Shown one piece after another: positions 55,610-64,000 of a stretch of 64,000 nt of DNA. The position numbers were made by a program, and so were the translations under genes. The stretch lies in NCBI GenBank assembly GCA_910575545.1, contig CAJTFH010000009.1, positions 1 through 64,000 of the forward strand, written 5' to 3'. The notes beneath the pieces were generated by a model. It ran no database searches and was not told where the DNA came from. It saw only the letters and a program-made list of their open reading frames with translations. Positions within the stretch are counted from its first letter, which is position 1. Each line of letters opens with the position of its first letter. The stretch is from Bacteroidales bacterium (GTDB lineage Bacteria; Bacteroidota; Bacteroidia; Bacteroidales; Muribaculaceae).

Positions 55610-55933
55610 TCAGAGGGCGAGGAGTTCTTTGATTTTGGCCTCTACGGTTGCGCGGGGTTGTGAACCGGCAAGGCGGATAGAGGTCTTTTCCCCGTTCTTG
55701 AAGAAGAGGATGGTGGGAATCGACATGATGCGGTACTGGGAGCTGAGGTCACCCTCTTCGTCAACATTGTATTTGCCGATTATAACCTGGCCTTCATATT
55801 CTGTGGCCAGTTCGTCGATGATGGGCGACATGGCCACGCAGGGGCCGCACCATGTGGCCCAGAAGTCGATGATGACAGGTTTGCCTGAGGCAATCAGTTC
55901 TTTCGCATTAGCGTCGGTGATTGTAAGTGCCAT
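55610..55933 (-). CDS. trxA: Thioredoxin
   Basis: A 107-residue cytoplasmic disulfide reductant. The active site is FWATWCGPC with Cys29 and Cys32; PIIDELATEYEGQV, the cis-Pro loop SIPTILFFKNGE and the C-terminal helix follow. The ATG at 55933 starts MALTITDANAKEL; a longer frame from 56044 adds residues unlike thioredoxin. It lies 91 bases after the dnaE stop on the same strand and may be cotranscribed. Confidence 0.97.
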   Translation of the reverse strand: MALTITDANAKELIASGKPVIIDFWATWCGPCVAMSPIIDELATEYEGQVIIGKYNVDEEGDLSSQYRIMSIPTILFFKNGEKTSIRLAGSQPRATVEAKIKELLAL

Positions 55934-56024
55934 AATAGATTTAGAATTTTGTTGATATTGTGATAATATTAGTTGGTATTTAAGTGATATTGTCAGTATT
56001 ACGTTTGGGTTGCGTATGACAGGC

Positions 56025-59000
56025 CTAAGCCACGTTGAAATCAAACTTTATATCAAGAGATTCAAGCATCTTGGCCAGCTCCCTGTCAAGCGGCACCTGG
56101 TAGCCTGAGGTCATTTTTATCCATCTGTTGGCCGCCTGGTCAAAAATCCGGATATTTAGGAATCCTTTGTTTGAACCTGACGAGGTCAGATGTTCTTTCA
56201 TGAGCTCGCCGAAGTTGGAATTGATGTCTTGCGGCTCGAGTTCTATTGTCACACCTCTTATGAGGTTGCCTTTGACATCGTTCAGCAAGCGGATGCGAAG
56301 CACTTCAAAACTGATTTCACCGTTGTAGCGGCGCTCGAACCGCCCGCTGACTATAATCGGTGTGCCCGGTTTGCCATAGTTGGCGAAATCGATATATTTC
56401 TGTCCGAACAGCCGCAGTTCGCATGTGCCGGTGTAGTCTTCCATCGCCATTATGCCGAAGTTACCTCCACGCCGCGACGGTCTTGACTCGAATTTGGTGA
56501 CCATGCCGCCGAAGCTGAGTTCGCGGCCATCTTCAGGCGCAGTTTCATTGAACTGCTTGATTGAGGTCATGCCGTAGTTCAGCTCCATATAATAGGGGTC
56601 GAGAGGGTGGGCTGAGAGATACATCCCGACCAGCTCACGTTCTTTTTCGAGTTTCACGGCATCGACCCATGGCACGGCGGAGCGCACCTGTGGCCGGCCG
56701 GCGGTGTTGAGCTCGGCATCCATGTCGCCGAAGAGCGAAGCGCTCTGGTCGCGCGAGGCGTTCTGATATGAGTTGCCATAGCGGAGCAGCTGTTCCGAAA
56801 ATGTCTCATCGCGGTTATTCTTTTCGAAATAGTCCTCGCGTTTTATCTCCGTATACCAGTCGAAGGCTCCGGCAAGCACGAGGTTATCGAAGGTGCGGCG
56901 GTTTATGACCGATGAGGGCACGCGCTCCACGAAATCATAGGGGCTTTCAAAACGCCCACCCTCGTTGCGGACCTTGATGATGGCCGCAACAACGTTGTCG
57001 CCGACCCCTTTCACGGCTGCCAGTCCGAATCTGATATCGCCGTTGCTGTTAACACCGAAATCGTTGAACGATTCGTTGACATCGGGGCCTTTTACCGGGA
57101 TTTTCATCGCCTTGCATTCGTCCATGAAGTTGGTCAGTTTCGTTATGTCTGACCGGTTGCGGCTCAGCACCGCGGCCATGTATTCTGCGGGGTAGTTGGC
57201 TTTCAGGTATGCGGTTTGGAAGGCTACCCAGCTGTAGCATGTGGCGTGGCTCTTGTTGAAAGCATATGAGGCGAATTTTTCCCAGTCGGCCCAGATTTTT
57301 TCGAGCACTTTAGGGTTGTGGCCGTTTGCCTGGCCACCTTCAAGGAATTTCCCTTTCAGGTGGTTCATCTTGTCGATGAGTTTCTTACCCATGGCTTTGC
57401 GCAGGGTGTCGCTTTCGCCTCTGGTGAAGTTGGCAAGCAGTCTCGACAGCAACATGACCTGCTCCTGGTAGACCGTCACCCCGTAGGTGTCTTTCAGATA
57501 TTTCTCCATTTCGGGAATATCGTAGACGATGGGTGCTTTGCCATGTTTTCGGGCGATGAAGTCGGGTATATAATCCATCGGCCCGGGACGGTAAAGGGCG
57601 TTCATGGCAATCAGGTCTTCAAAAGTGGATGGCTGCAGTTCGCGGAGATATTTCTGCATACCTGCCGACTCGAACTGGAAGGTGCCGATAGTGCGCCCTT
57701 CGCAATAGAGTTTATATGTGAGAGGGTCGTCGATAGGGATTTTCTCCATATCGACGTCGATGCCGCGTGTTAGTTTGATGTTTCTCACTGCATCCATGAT
57801 TATCGATAGGGTTTTCAAGCCCAGGAAGTCCATTTTGATCAGTCCGGTCTCTTCAATAACCCGCCCTTCATACTGGGTTACGAGCAGTTTCCCTTCGAGT
57901 TTATCGACAGCGGTGCTCACCGGCACCCAGTCGGAAATTTTGTCGCGGCATATGATCACTCCACAGGCATGCACACCGGTGCCGCGCACGTTGCCTTCGA
58001 GTTTTTCGGCATATTTCAGCGTTTCGCGTATCAGCGGGTTTGGATTCTGCTGCTCAGCCTTGAACTCAGGCACGAGTTTCAGGCAGTTGGTGAGGTTCAT
58101 CTTGGCTTCTTTGCCGTTTACCTCGGGCATATGCCTGGGCAGCAGTTTCACCAGCCTGTCGCTTTCGGGAATCGGAAGCCCTTCGACACGTGCCACATCT
58201 TTCAAGGCCATCTTGGTGGCCATAGTGCCGTAGGTAATGATATGGGCAACGTTGTCGGCTCCGTATTTTTCAGTAACGTATTGTAACACGCGGGCACGGC
58301 CGTCGTCGTCGAAGTCCACATCGATATCCGGCAGGGAGATTCGGTCGGGGTTTAGGAAACGCTCAAAAAGAAGGTCGTATTTGATGGGGTCGATCTGGGT
58401 TATGCCAAGGCAGTAGGCCACACATGAGCCTGCAGCAGATCCACGTCCCGGCCCTACGCTCACCCCGAGCCTTTCTCTCGACACATTAATGAAATCCTGC
58501 ACTATCAGGAAGTAACCCGGGAATCCCATGGTTTTCATGATGTGGAGCTCGAACTTTATGCGTTCCTCCAGTTCGGGCGTCAGCGGGGTGCCATATCTTT
58601 TCACAGCTCCTTCATATGCGAGCTTTTTCAGGTAATCGGCCTCGAATTTTATGCGGTAGAGCTTGTCATATCCGCCGAGTTTCTTTATTTTTTTCTCAGC
58701 TTCTTCTTGCGACAGCACGACGTTGCCGTTTTCATCGCGTGTGAATTCGTCGAACAGCTCCTGCTCGGTGATGCGCGAGCGGTATTCCTCTTCTGTGCCG
58801 AATTCTTCCGGGATGGCGAAGAAGGGCATGATAGGTGCATGGTCGATTTCGTAGAATTCAACCTTGTCGGCAATCTCAAGCGTGTTTTCAATCGCCTCGG
58901 GGATGTCGGCGAATATGCCGGCCATCTCAGAGGTGGTTTTCAGCCACTCCTGTTTGCTGTAGAGCATCCGGTTCTCATCGGCGATTTTCTTGTTGGTCGA

Positions 59001-59816
59001 CAGGCAAATCAGGCGCTCGTGGGCTTCGGCATCATCTTCGTTGACAAAATGCACGTCGTTGGTGCATATGAGCTTGATGTCGAATTTACGGGCTATGCGT
59101 ATCAGTTCCTCGTTTACCCTCTGCTGCAGCGGGAATGTCTCATGGTTGGCGCGCGGCACTGTGGCTTTGTGCCGCTGCAGTTCGAGATAATAATCGTCGC
59201 CGAAGGTATCTTTCCACCATTTCACCCGTTTTTCAGCCTCATCAATCTGTCCGGCTGATATCAGGCGCGGAATTTCGCCACCGAGACATGCCGAGCAGAC
59301 TATGAGCCCTTCCTTATGGGCCTCGATGTCGGCTTTGTCGGTTCGCGGGTGGCTGTAGAAACCTTCCGTCCATGCCCTCGAAACGATTTTAACGAGGTTA
59401 TGGTAGCCCTTTTCGTTTTTTGCAAGAAGAATGAGGTGGCGGCCCGTGTCGTGTTTGTCGACATGTGTCAGCAACGATTCATTGGCCACGTAGACCTCGC
59501 ATCCCAGTATGGGTTTGAAGATTTTCCCCTTAAGTTCATCTGCTTCCCTGTGTTTTTCCTCCGCCAGGGCGATGTCTCCGGCCGTTTCAGCCTCTTTGGC
59601 GGCTGCTTCTGCCTCTTTGATCGCCCCTTTGGTTTTGGAGTTCTTTTTCGATACGTAATTGAAAAACTCCTTTATCCCGAACATGTTTCCGTGGTCGGTG
59701 ATTGCAAGAGCAGGCATTCCATCGGCCATGGCCTTGTCAACAAGGGCGTTGATAGAAGCCTGGCCGTCGAGAATCGAATATTGGGTATGGACGTGGAGAT
59801 GGACGAATTTGCTCAT
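56025..59816 (-). CDS. dnaE: DNA polymerase III, alpha subunit
   Basis: A 1263-residue replicative polymerase. The PHP domain opens the protein (FVHLHVHTQYSILDGQ), the palm carries LPDIDVDFDDDGRARVLQYV with metal-binding Asp residues near 500, the fingers and helix-hairpin-helix follow (with GLAAVKGVGDNVV near 970), and an OB fold lies near 1110 to 1190. The start at 59816 (MSKFVHLHVHTQYS) is supported by a TAACTTTG box at 59850-59857 that would lie in the coding region of the longer frame from 59852; an ATG at 59834 remains possible. The length is normal for Bacteroidota DnaE. Confidence 0.97.
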   Translation of the reverse strand: MSKFVHLHVHTQYSILDGQASINALVDKAMADGMPALAITDHGNMFGIKEFFNYVSKKNSKTKGAIKEAEAAAKEAETAGDIALAEEKHREADELKGKIFKPILGCEVYVANESLLTHVDKHDTGRHLILLAKNEKGYHNLVKIVSRAWTEGFYSHPRTDKADIEAHKEGLIVCSACLGGEIPRLISAGQIDEAEKRVKWWKDTFGDDYYLELQRHKATVPRANHETFPLQQRVNEELIRIARKFDIKLICTNDVHFVNEDDAEAHERLICLSTNKKIADENRMLYSKQEWLKTTSEMAGIFADIPEAIENTLEIADKVEFYEIDHAPIMPFFAIPEEFGTEEEYRSRITEQELFDEFTRDENGNVVLSQEEAEKKIKKLGGYDKLYRIKFEADYLKKLAYEGAVKRYGTPLTPELEERIKFELHIMKTMGFPGYFLIVQDFINVSRERLGVSVGPGRGSAAGSCVAYCLGITQIDPIKYDLLFERFLNPDRISLPDIDVDFDDDGRARVLQYVTEKYGADNVAHIITYGTMATKMALKDVARVEGLPIPESDRLVKLLPRHMPEVNGKEAKMNLTNCLKLVPEFKAEQQNPNPLIRETLKYAEKLEGNVRGTGVHACGVIICRDKISDWVPVSTAVDKLEGKLLVTQYEGRVIEETGLIKMDFLGLKTLSIIMDAVRNIKLTRGIDVDMEKIPIDDPLTYKLYCEGRTIGTFQFESAGMQKYLRELQPSTFEDLIAMNALYRPGPMDYIPDFIARKHGKAPIVYDIPEMEKYLKDTYGVTVYQEQVMLLSRLLANFTRGESDTLRKAMGKKLIDKMNHLKGKFLEGGQANGHNPKVLEKIWADWEKFASYAFNKSHATCYSWVAFQTAYLKANYPAEYMAAVLSRNRSDITKLTNFMDECKAMKIPVKGPDVNESFNDFGVNSNGDIRFGLAAVKGVGDNVVAAIIKVRNEGGRFESPYDFVERVPSSVINRRTFDNLVLAGAFDWYTEIKREDYFEKNNRDETFSEQLLRYGNSYQNASRDQSASLFGDMDAELNTAGRPQVRSAVPWVDAVKLEKERELVGMYLSAHPLDPYYMELNYGMTSIKQFNETAPEDGRELSFGGMVTKFESRPSRRGGNFGIMAMEDYTGTCELRLFGQKYIDFANYGKPGTPIIVSGRFERRYNGEISFEVLRIRLLNDVKGNLIRGVTIELEPQDINSNFGELMKEHLTSSGSNKGFLNIRIFDQAANRWIKMTSGYQVPLDRELAKMLESLDIKFDFNVA

Positions 59817-59849
59817 TTCAGGTCGGTTGCTCATAAGAAAACAGAGATT

Positions 59850-59857
59850 CAAAGTTA
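59850..59857 (-). promoter_or_regulatory. Promoter box for dnaE
   Basis: Minus strand TAACTTTG, a TAnnTTTG match, 33 bases upstream of the ATG at 59816. It fixes the start of translation downstream of 59850. Confidence 0.65.
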
Positions 59858-60004
59858 CGGAATATTTTCGGATTGCCCATGCCGCATCCCCCTTTGTGGA
59901 AAACTTTTTTCACAAAGTCTGACGATAAGCGGCAGAAGTTGCCGGTGGTGTCGGCCAACCGGTGGTGCAACACGCATAAATATGATGAAATAGGGGTGTG
60001 GGGG

Positions 60005-60035
60005 TTGTGTGTGCAGGGAATTTTAACTAACTTTG
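60005..60035 (+). promoter_or_regulatory. Promoter of carA-carB
   Basis: TTG at 60005-60007, 20 bases, then TAACTTTG at 60028-60035: a complete Bacteroidota promoter. It lies inside the longer open frame from 59873 and so supports the ATG at 60080. Confidence 0.8.
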
Positions 60036-60079
60036 TGCAGTGCAAACAAGCCAGTATTCCCACGCTTTCAAGTAAACAT

Positions 60080-61156
60080 ATGCGACAGACACGCAACGCC
60101 GTTCTCATGCTGGAAGACGGCACATGCTTTTCAGGAAAATCGTTTGGCTACGAGGCGCCCACGGCCGGTGAAGTAGTGTTCAACACCGCCATGACAGGCT
60201 ATCCCGAGAGCTTAACCGACCCTTCATATGAAGGGCAGATTCTCGTAACTACCTATCCGATTCTCGGCAATTACGGAGTGCCCCCGGAAACCGTTAAAGA
60301 TGATGTCAGCGAGTTTTTAGAGAGTTCTCGCATCCATTGCCGGGCAATAATAGCCCAGGATTATTCCTGGGAACCGAGCCATTGGCTTTCGACCCGCTCG
60401 CTCCACCAATGGCTGCGTGATGAGAAAATCCCCGGTTTATATGGCATTGACACCCGTGCACTCACGAAGCATCTTCGCGAAAAAGGTTCTATGTTGGGGA
60501 AAATCTATTTTGAAAGCCCCGATGAGGTTGATTTCGACGACCCCAATGCCGAAAACCTGATTGCCAAGGTCAGCTGCCGTGAGCCAGAGGTGCATGGAGA
60601 GGGAGGTCGCACTGTGGTGCTGGTTGACTGCGGCACAAAATTCAATATTATCAGATGTCTTACCCGCCGCGGAGTGAAGGTTGTCAGGGTTCCCTGGGAC
60701 TATGACTTTAACCAGATTCCGTTTGACGGGCTGTTTATATCCAATGGCCCCGGAAACCCGGATTTCGCCACCGTCACAGTGGAAAACATCCGCAAGGCCA
60801 TGGCTACATGCAAGCCGATTTGTGGCATATGCATGGGTAACCAGTTGCTTGCAAAGGCAGCCGGCGCCACTACATACAAATTGAAATATGGCCACCGCAG
60901 CCATAACCAGCCGGTGCGCATGGTCGGAACAGACACATGCTACGTTACTTCACAAAACCACGGTTATGCAGTCGACGGCAGCGCGTTGGGAGAGGATTGG
61001 GAACCTCTGTTCGTTAACATGAACGACGGGACCAATGAGGGAATCAGGCATAAATCACTGCCATTCTTTTCGGCGCAGTTCCACCCTGAGGCGTCTTCCG
61101 GTCCGCGCGACACTGAATTCATTTTCGACCAGTTCATCGATTTACTGAAAAAATGA
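60080..61156 (+). CDS. carA: Carbamoyl-phosphate synthase, small (glutaminase) subunit
   Basis: A 358-residue amidotransferase that hydrolyses glutamine and passes ammonia to CarB for pyrimidine and arginine synthesis. The N-terminal half has FNTAMTGYPESLTDPSY and ITTYPILGNYG-like text (VTTYPILGNYG). The class I glutaminase half has FISNGPGNPDF, the nucleophile PICGICMGNQLLAKAAG, NHGYAVD and the His-Glu pair in QFHPEASSGPRD. The frame from 59873 would add 69 residues unlike the family, so the ATG at 60080 is used. carB follows after 102 bases. Confidence 0.97.
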   Translation: MRQTRNAVLMLEDGTCFSGKSFGYEAPTAGEVVFNTAMTGYPESLTDPSYEGQILVTTYPILGNYGVPPETVKDDVSEFLESSRIHCRAIIAQDYSWEPSHWLSTRSLHQWLRDEKIPGLYGIDTRALTKHLREKGSMLGKIYFESPDEVDFDDPNAENLIAKVSCREPEVHGEGGRTVVLVDCGTKFNIIRCLTRRGVKVVRVPWDYDFNQIPFDGLFISNGPGNPDFATVTVENIRKAMATCKPICGICMGNQLLAKAAGATTYKLKYGHRSHNQPVRMVGTDTCYVTSQNHGYAVDGSALGEDWEPLFVNMNDGTNEGIRHKSLPFFSAQFHPEASSGPRDTEFIFDQFIDLLKK

Positions 61157-61258
61157 ACAGTCCCGTTGTCTGCCGGTATTATGACTGACAGGCACATACG
61201 GTATAGGCAAACATCACTTGACCAATTTATATAGCTTATAGCAACCATATAATCCGGC

Positions 61259-64000
61259 ATGGAAAAAATTAATAAAGTTCTACTTCTTGGAAGCGGCGCA
61301 CTGAAAATCGGTGAGGCCGGCGAATTCGACTACTCCGGTTCACAGGCTCTGAAGGCCATGAAAGAGGAGGGCATAAACACCGTGCTTATCAACCCGAATA
61401 TTGCAACGGTGCAGACTTCCGAGGGGTTTGCCGACAAAATCTATTTCCTTCCCGTCACACCTTATTTCGTTGAGCGGGTTATTGAGAAAGAACGTCCCGA
61501 CGGAATCCTTCTGTCATTCGGCGGCCAGACCGCGCTCAACTGCGGGGTTGAACTGTTTGAGTCAGGTGTGCTTGAGAAATATGGGGTAAAGGTGCTAGGC
61601 ACCCCCGTGCAGGCAATCAAAGACACCGAAGACCGCGAGCTGTTTGTCAGGAAACTCGATGAGATTGAGGTTAAGACAATAAAAAGCGAGGCGGTTGAAA
61701 CCATACAGGAGGCTTTGGCGGCGGCCGACAGGCTCGGCTATCCGGTGATAGTTCGTGCCGCGTATGCACTCGGCGGGTTGGGAAGCGGATTCTGCGACAA
61801 TGCCGAAGAGCTGACCGCCCTGACAGAGAAAGCGTTTTCATTCTCTCCCCAGGTGCTCGTTGAGAAATCGCTGAAAGGTTGGAAAGAGGTTGAGTATGAG
61901 GTGGTGCGCGACCGTTTCGACAACTGCATAACCGTCTGCAACATGGAGAATTTCGACCCGTTGGGTATCCACACCGGAGAAAGTATCGTTGTGGCTCCGT
62001 CGCAGACACTTTCAAACGATGATTATCATTTTCTGCGCCAGCTGGCCATCAAGATAATACGTCATATAGGCATAGTAGGCGAGTGTAATGTGCAATATGC
62101 CTACGATCCCGATTCGATGGATTACCGCGTAATCGAGGTGAATGCCCGTCTGAGCCGCTCGTCGGCACTGGCATCCAAGGCCACCGGTTATCCTTTGGCT
62201 TTCGTGGCTGCCAAACTCGGTCTGGGTTACGGATTGTTTGAACTGAAGAACTCTGTTACCAAAGAGACATCAGCATTCTTTGAACCTGCCCTCGATTACA
62301 TCGTATGCAAGATACCACGGTGGGACCTTGGTAAATTCCATGGTGTGCGCCGGGAAATCGGCTCATCGATGAAATCGGTCGGTGAGGTGATGGCTATCGG
62401 CCGCACTTTCGAGGAGGTTATCCAGAAGGGTCTGCGCATGATAGGGCAGGGAATGCACGGTTTTGTAGGCAACCGCGAGCTGAAAATCGATGATATGGAT
62501 AAGGCTTTGAAAGAACCTACGGATAAACGTATTTTCGTGGTTGCCAAAGCCCTCAGTGAAGGCTACACGGTTGAGCGCATACATGAGCTCACTAAAATAG
62601 ACCGTTGGTTCCTTCAGAAACTCCAGAACATAATCGACACAGAGCGCCAGCTCAAACAGCACGCAGAGATAGAAAAGATTCCCGAAATGTTGCTTAGAAC
62701 CGCCAAACAACAGGGATTCAGCGATTTCCAGATTGCACGTGCGATAAAAGGAAGCGCTCTTGATGTCAGCGGTGCCGATAATGCCAAAGTCCGCACCTAC
62801 CGTAAGGGGCTGGGTATCGTGCCGGTGGTGAAGCAGATTGATACCCTTGCTGCGGAATATCCGGCGCAGACAAATTATCTCTATCTGACCTATAACGGTA
62901 GTGAAAACGATGTTCAGTATCTCCATGACCACCGCTCGGTGGTGGTGCTCGGTTCGGGTGCCTACCGTATCGGAAGCTCGGTGGAGTTCGACTGGTGTTC
63001 GGTCAATGCTCTGATGACCGTGAAGCAGCAGGGTTGGCGCTCGGTGATGATTAACTACAACCCTGAAACGGTGTCGACCGACTATGATATGTGCGACCGT
63101 CTCTATTTCGACGAATTGACATTCGAGAGGGTTCTGGATATTCTTGAGTTAGAATCTCCCCATGGTGTAATTCTATCCGTGGGCGGACAGATTCCGAACA
63201 ACCTCGCAACGCGCCTCGATGATGCAGGGGTTAATATTCTCGGCACAACAGCCCAAAGCATAGACAATGCTGAAGACCGTCATAAATTCTCGGCCATGCT
63301 CGACCGCCTGGGTATCGACCAGCCCCGTTGGCGTGAGCTGACCAGCTTTGCCGATATCGACGACTTCATCCGCGAAGTCGGTTTCCCGGTGCTGGTGCGT
63401 CCGAGCTATGTGCTGTCGGGGGCTGCAATGAATGTTTGCAGTAATGAAGAGGAACTTCACCGTTTCTTGCGGCTTGCCGCCAATGTGTCGAAACAGCATC
63501 CGGTGGTGGTGTCGGAGTTTATCCAGAATGCCAAAGAGATAGAGATGGATGCCGTGGCCCAGGACGGTGAGATAAAACTCTATGCCATATCTGAGCATAT
63601 CGAGTTCGCAGGTGTCCATTCAGGCGACGCCACCATACAGTTCCCTCCGCAGAAACTTTATGTCGAGACTATGCGCCGCATCAAGAAGGTTTCTGCCCAG
63701 ATTGCAAAGGCGCTGAAAATATCAGGCCCGTTCAATATCCAGTTCCTGGCGAAAAACAATGACATCAAGGTGATAGAGTGCAACCTGCGTGCATCGCGCA
63801 GTTTCCCGTTTGTGTCGAAGGTGTTGAAAATAAACTTCATCGACTTAGCCACAAGGGTTATGCTTGGAGAGCATGTTGAGAAACCGAGTAAAACGCTTTT
63901 CGACCTTGACTATGTAGGGATAAAAGCGTCGCAGTTCAGCTTCTCACGTTTGCAGGGTGCTGACCCCGTGCTTGGTGTTGACATGGCCTCTACCGGTGAG
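61259..64000 (+). CDS. carB: Carbamoyl-phosphate synthase, large subunit (partial, 3' end beyond window)
   Basis: The ATG at 61259 opens a frame of 914 codons that runs off the window; the full enzyme is about 1070 residues. It starts [26 protein letters not shown] (in pieces). The first ATP-grasp half has [18 protein letters not shown] near residue 165 and [22 protein letters not shown] near 292; the second half begins near 560 with [22 protein letters not shown] and has [16 protein letters not shown] near 705 and [15 protein letters not shown] near 845. The internal duplication of the family is clear. The allosteric C-terminus is not included. Confidence 0.97.
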   Translation, partial: MEKINKVLLLGSGALKIGEAGEFDYSGSQALKAMKEEGINTVLINPNIATVQTSEGFADKIYFLPVTPYFVERVIEKERPDGILLSFGGQTALNCGVELFESGVLEKYGVKVLGTPVQAIKDTEDRELFVRKLDEIEVKTIKSEAVETIQEALAAADRLGYPVIVRAAYALGGLGSGFCDNAEELTALTEKAFSFSPQVLVEKSLKGWKEVEYEVVRDRFDNCITVCNMENFDPLGIHTGESIVVAPSQTLSNDDYHFLRQLAIKIIRHIGIVGECNVQYAYDPDSMDYRVIEVNARLSRSSALASKATGYPLAFVAAKLGLGYGLFELKNSVTKETSAFFEPALDYIVCKIPRWDLGKFHGVRREIGSSMKSVGEVMAIGRTFEEVIQKGLRMIGQGMHGFVGNRELKIDDMDKALKEPTDKRIFVVAKALSEGYTVERIHELTKIDRWFLQKLQNIIDTERQLKQHAEIEKIPEMLLRTAKQQGFSDFQIARAIKGSALDVSGADNAKVRTYRKGLGIVPVVKQIDTLAAEYPAQTNYLYLTYNGSENDVQYLHDHRSVVVLGSGAYRIGSSVEFDWCSVNALMTVKQQGWRSVMINYNPETVSTDYDMCDRLYFDELTFERVLDILELESPHGVILSVGGQIPNNLATRLDDAGVNILGTTAQSIDNAEDRHKFSAMLDRLGIDQPRWRELTSFADIDDFIREVGFPVLVRPSYVLSGAAMNVCSNEEELHRFLRLAANVSKQHPVVVSEFIQNAKEIEMDAVAQDGEIKLYAISEHIEFAGVHSGDATIQFPPQKLYVETMRRIKKVSAQIAKALKISGPFNIQFLAKNNDIKVIECNLRASRSFPFVSKVLKINFIDLATRVMLGEHVEKPSKTLFDLDYVGIKASQFSFSRLQGADPVLGVDMASTGE

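Overview
The window is chromosomal DNA from an anaerobic gut Bacteroidota, order Bacteroidales; a member of the Muribaculaceae or a close relative is my best guess (inference; no rRNA gene is present). The support is: repeated Bacteroidota-type promoters with the -7 box TAnnTTTG placed just upstream of genes; Bacteroidales-type surface lipoproteins (DUF4493 and PCMD-like folds); a glutamate synthase-like NfnAB pair; sulfatases matured by a radical-SAM anSME; and G+C near 50%. Genes are dense, and no tRNA, rRNA, CRISPR array, prophage or complete insertion sequence was found.

Layout. 1-1.1 kb: tail of an unknown gene and nfo (DNA repair). 1.2-7.2 kb: a Fur-family regulator and a CusBAC-type metal efflux operon with a His-rich adaptor. 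7.4-12 kb: two serine-type sulfatases and their maturase. 12-19.4 kb: aroE and comEC on the plus strand facing a minus-strand run of acyltransferase, phosphoesterase, tex and a folK-like gene. 19.5-24 kb: groES-groEL, an OmpA-type lipoprotein and an EamA transporter. 24-28.4 kb: obg and a three-gene nonulosonic acid cassette (neuC/legG, neuA/legF, ptmE-like). 28.4-32.3 kb: the methionine operon metY-metX-hom, preceded by a roughly 270-nt leader. 32.3-41 kb: ClC channel, nfnAB, ilvA, ribBA and an LptF/G permease. 41-47.2 kb: an operon of three related cell-surface lipoproteins. 47.5-64 kb: guaB, a parvulin chaperone, pyrBI-flavin reductase-glyA-plsC, trxA, dnaE, carA and the start of carB.

The most interesting signal is the metY leader. 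A well-placed promoter is followed by a 33-codon ORF whose core is MMMEMMCMC, and then by a 22-bp hairpin. The end of the ORF (GGAAGCCG) is perfectly complementary to part of the hairpin's 5' arm. This is the arrangement expected of a transcription attenuator that senses charged Met-tRNA (and perhaps Cys-tRNA), set ahead of the genes that make homocysteine for methionine.

Other points of note are a 170-bp repeat in two near-identical inverted copies bracketing 13.5 kb, a surface lipoprotein gene with an internal base-composition break, a sulfatase pair that depends on the adjacent anSME because both active sites are Ser, and several hairpin or repeat families in intergenic DNA.
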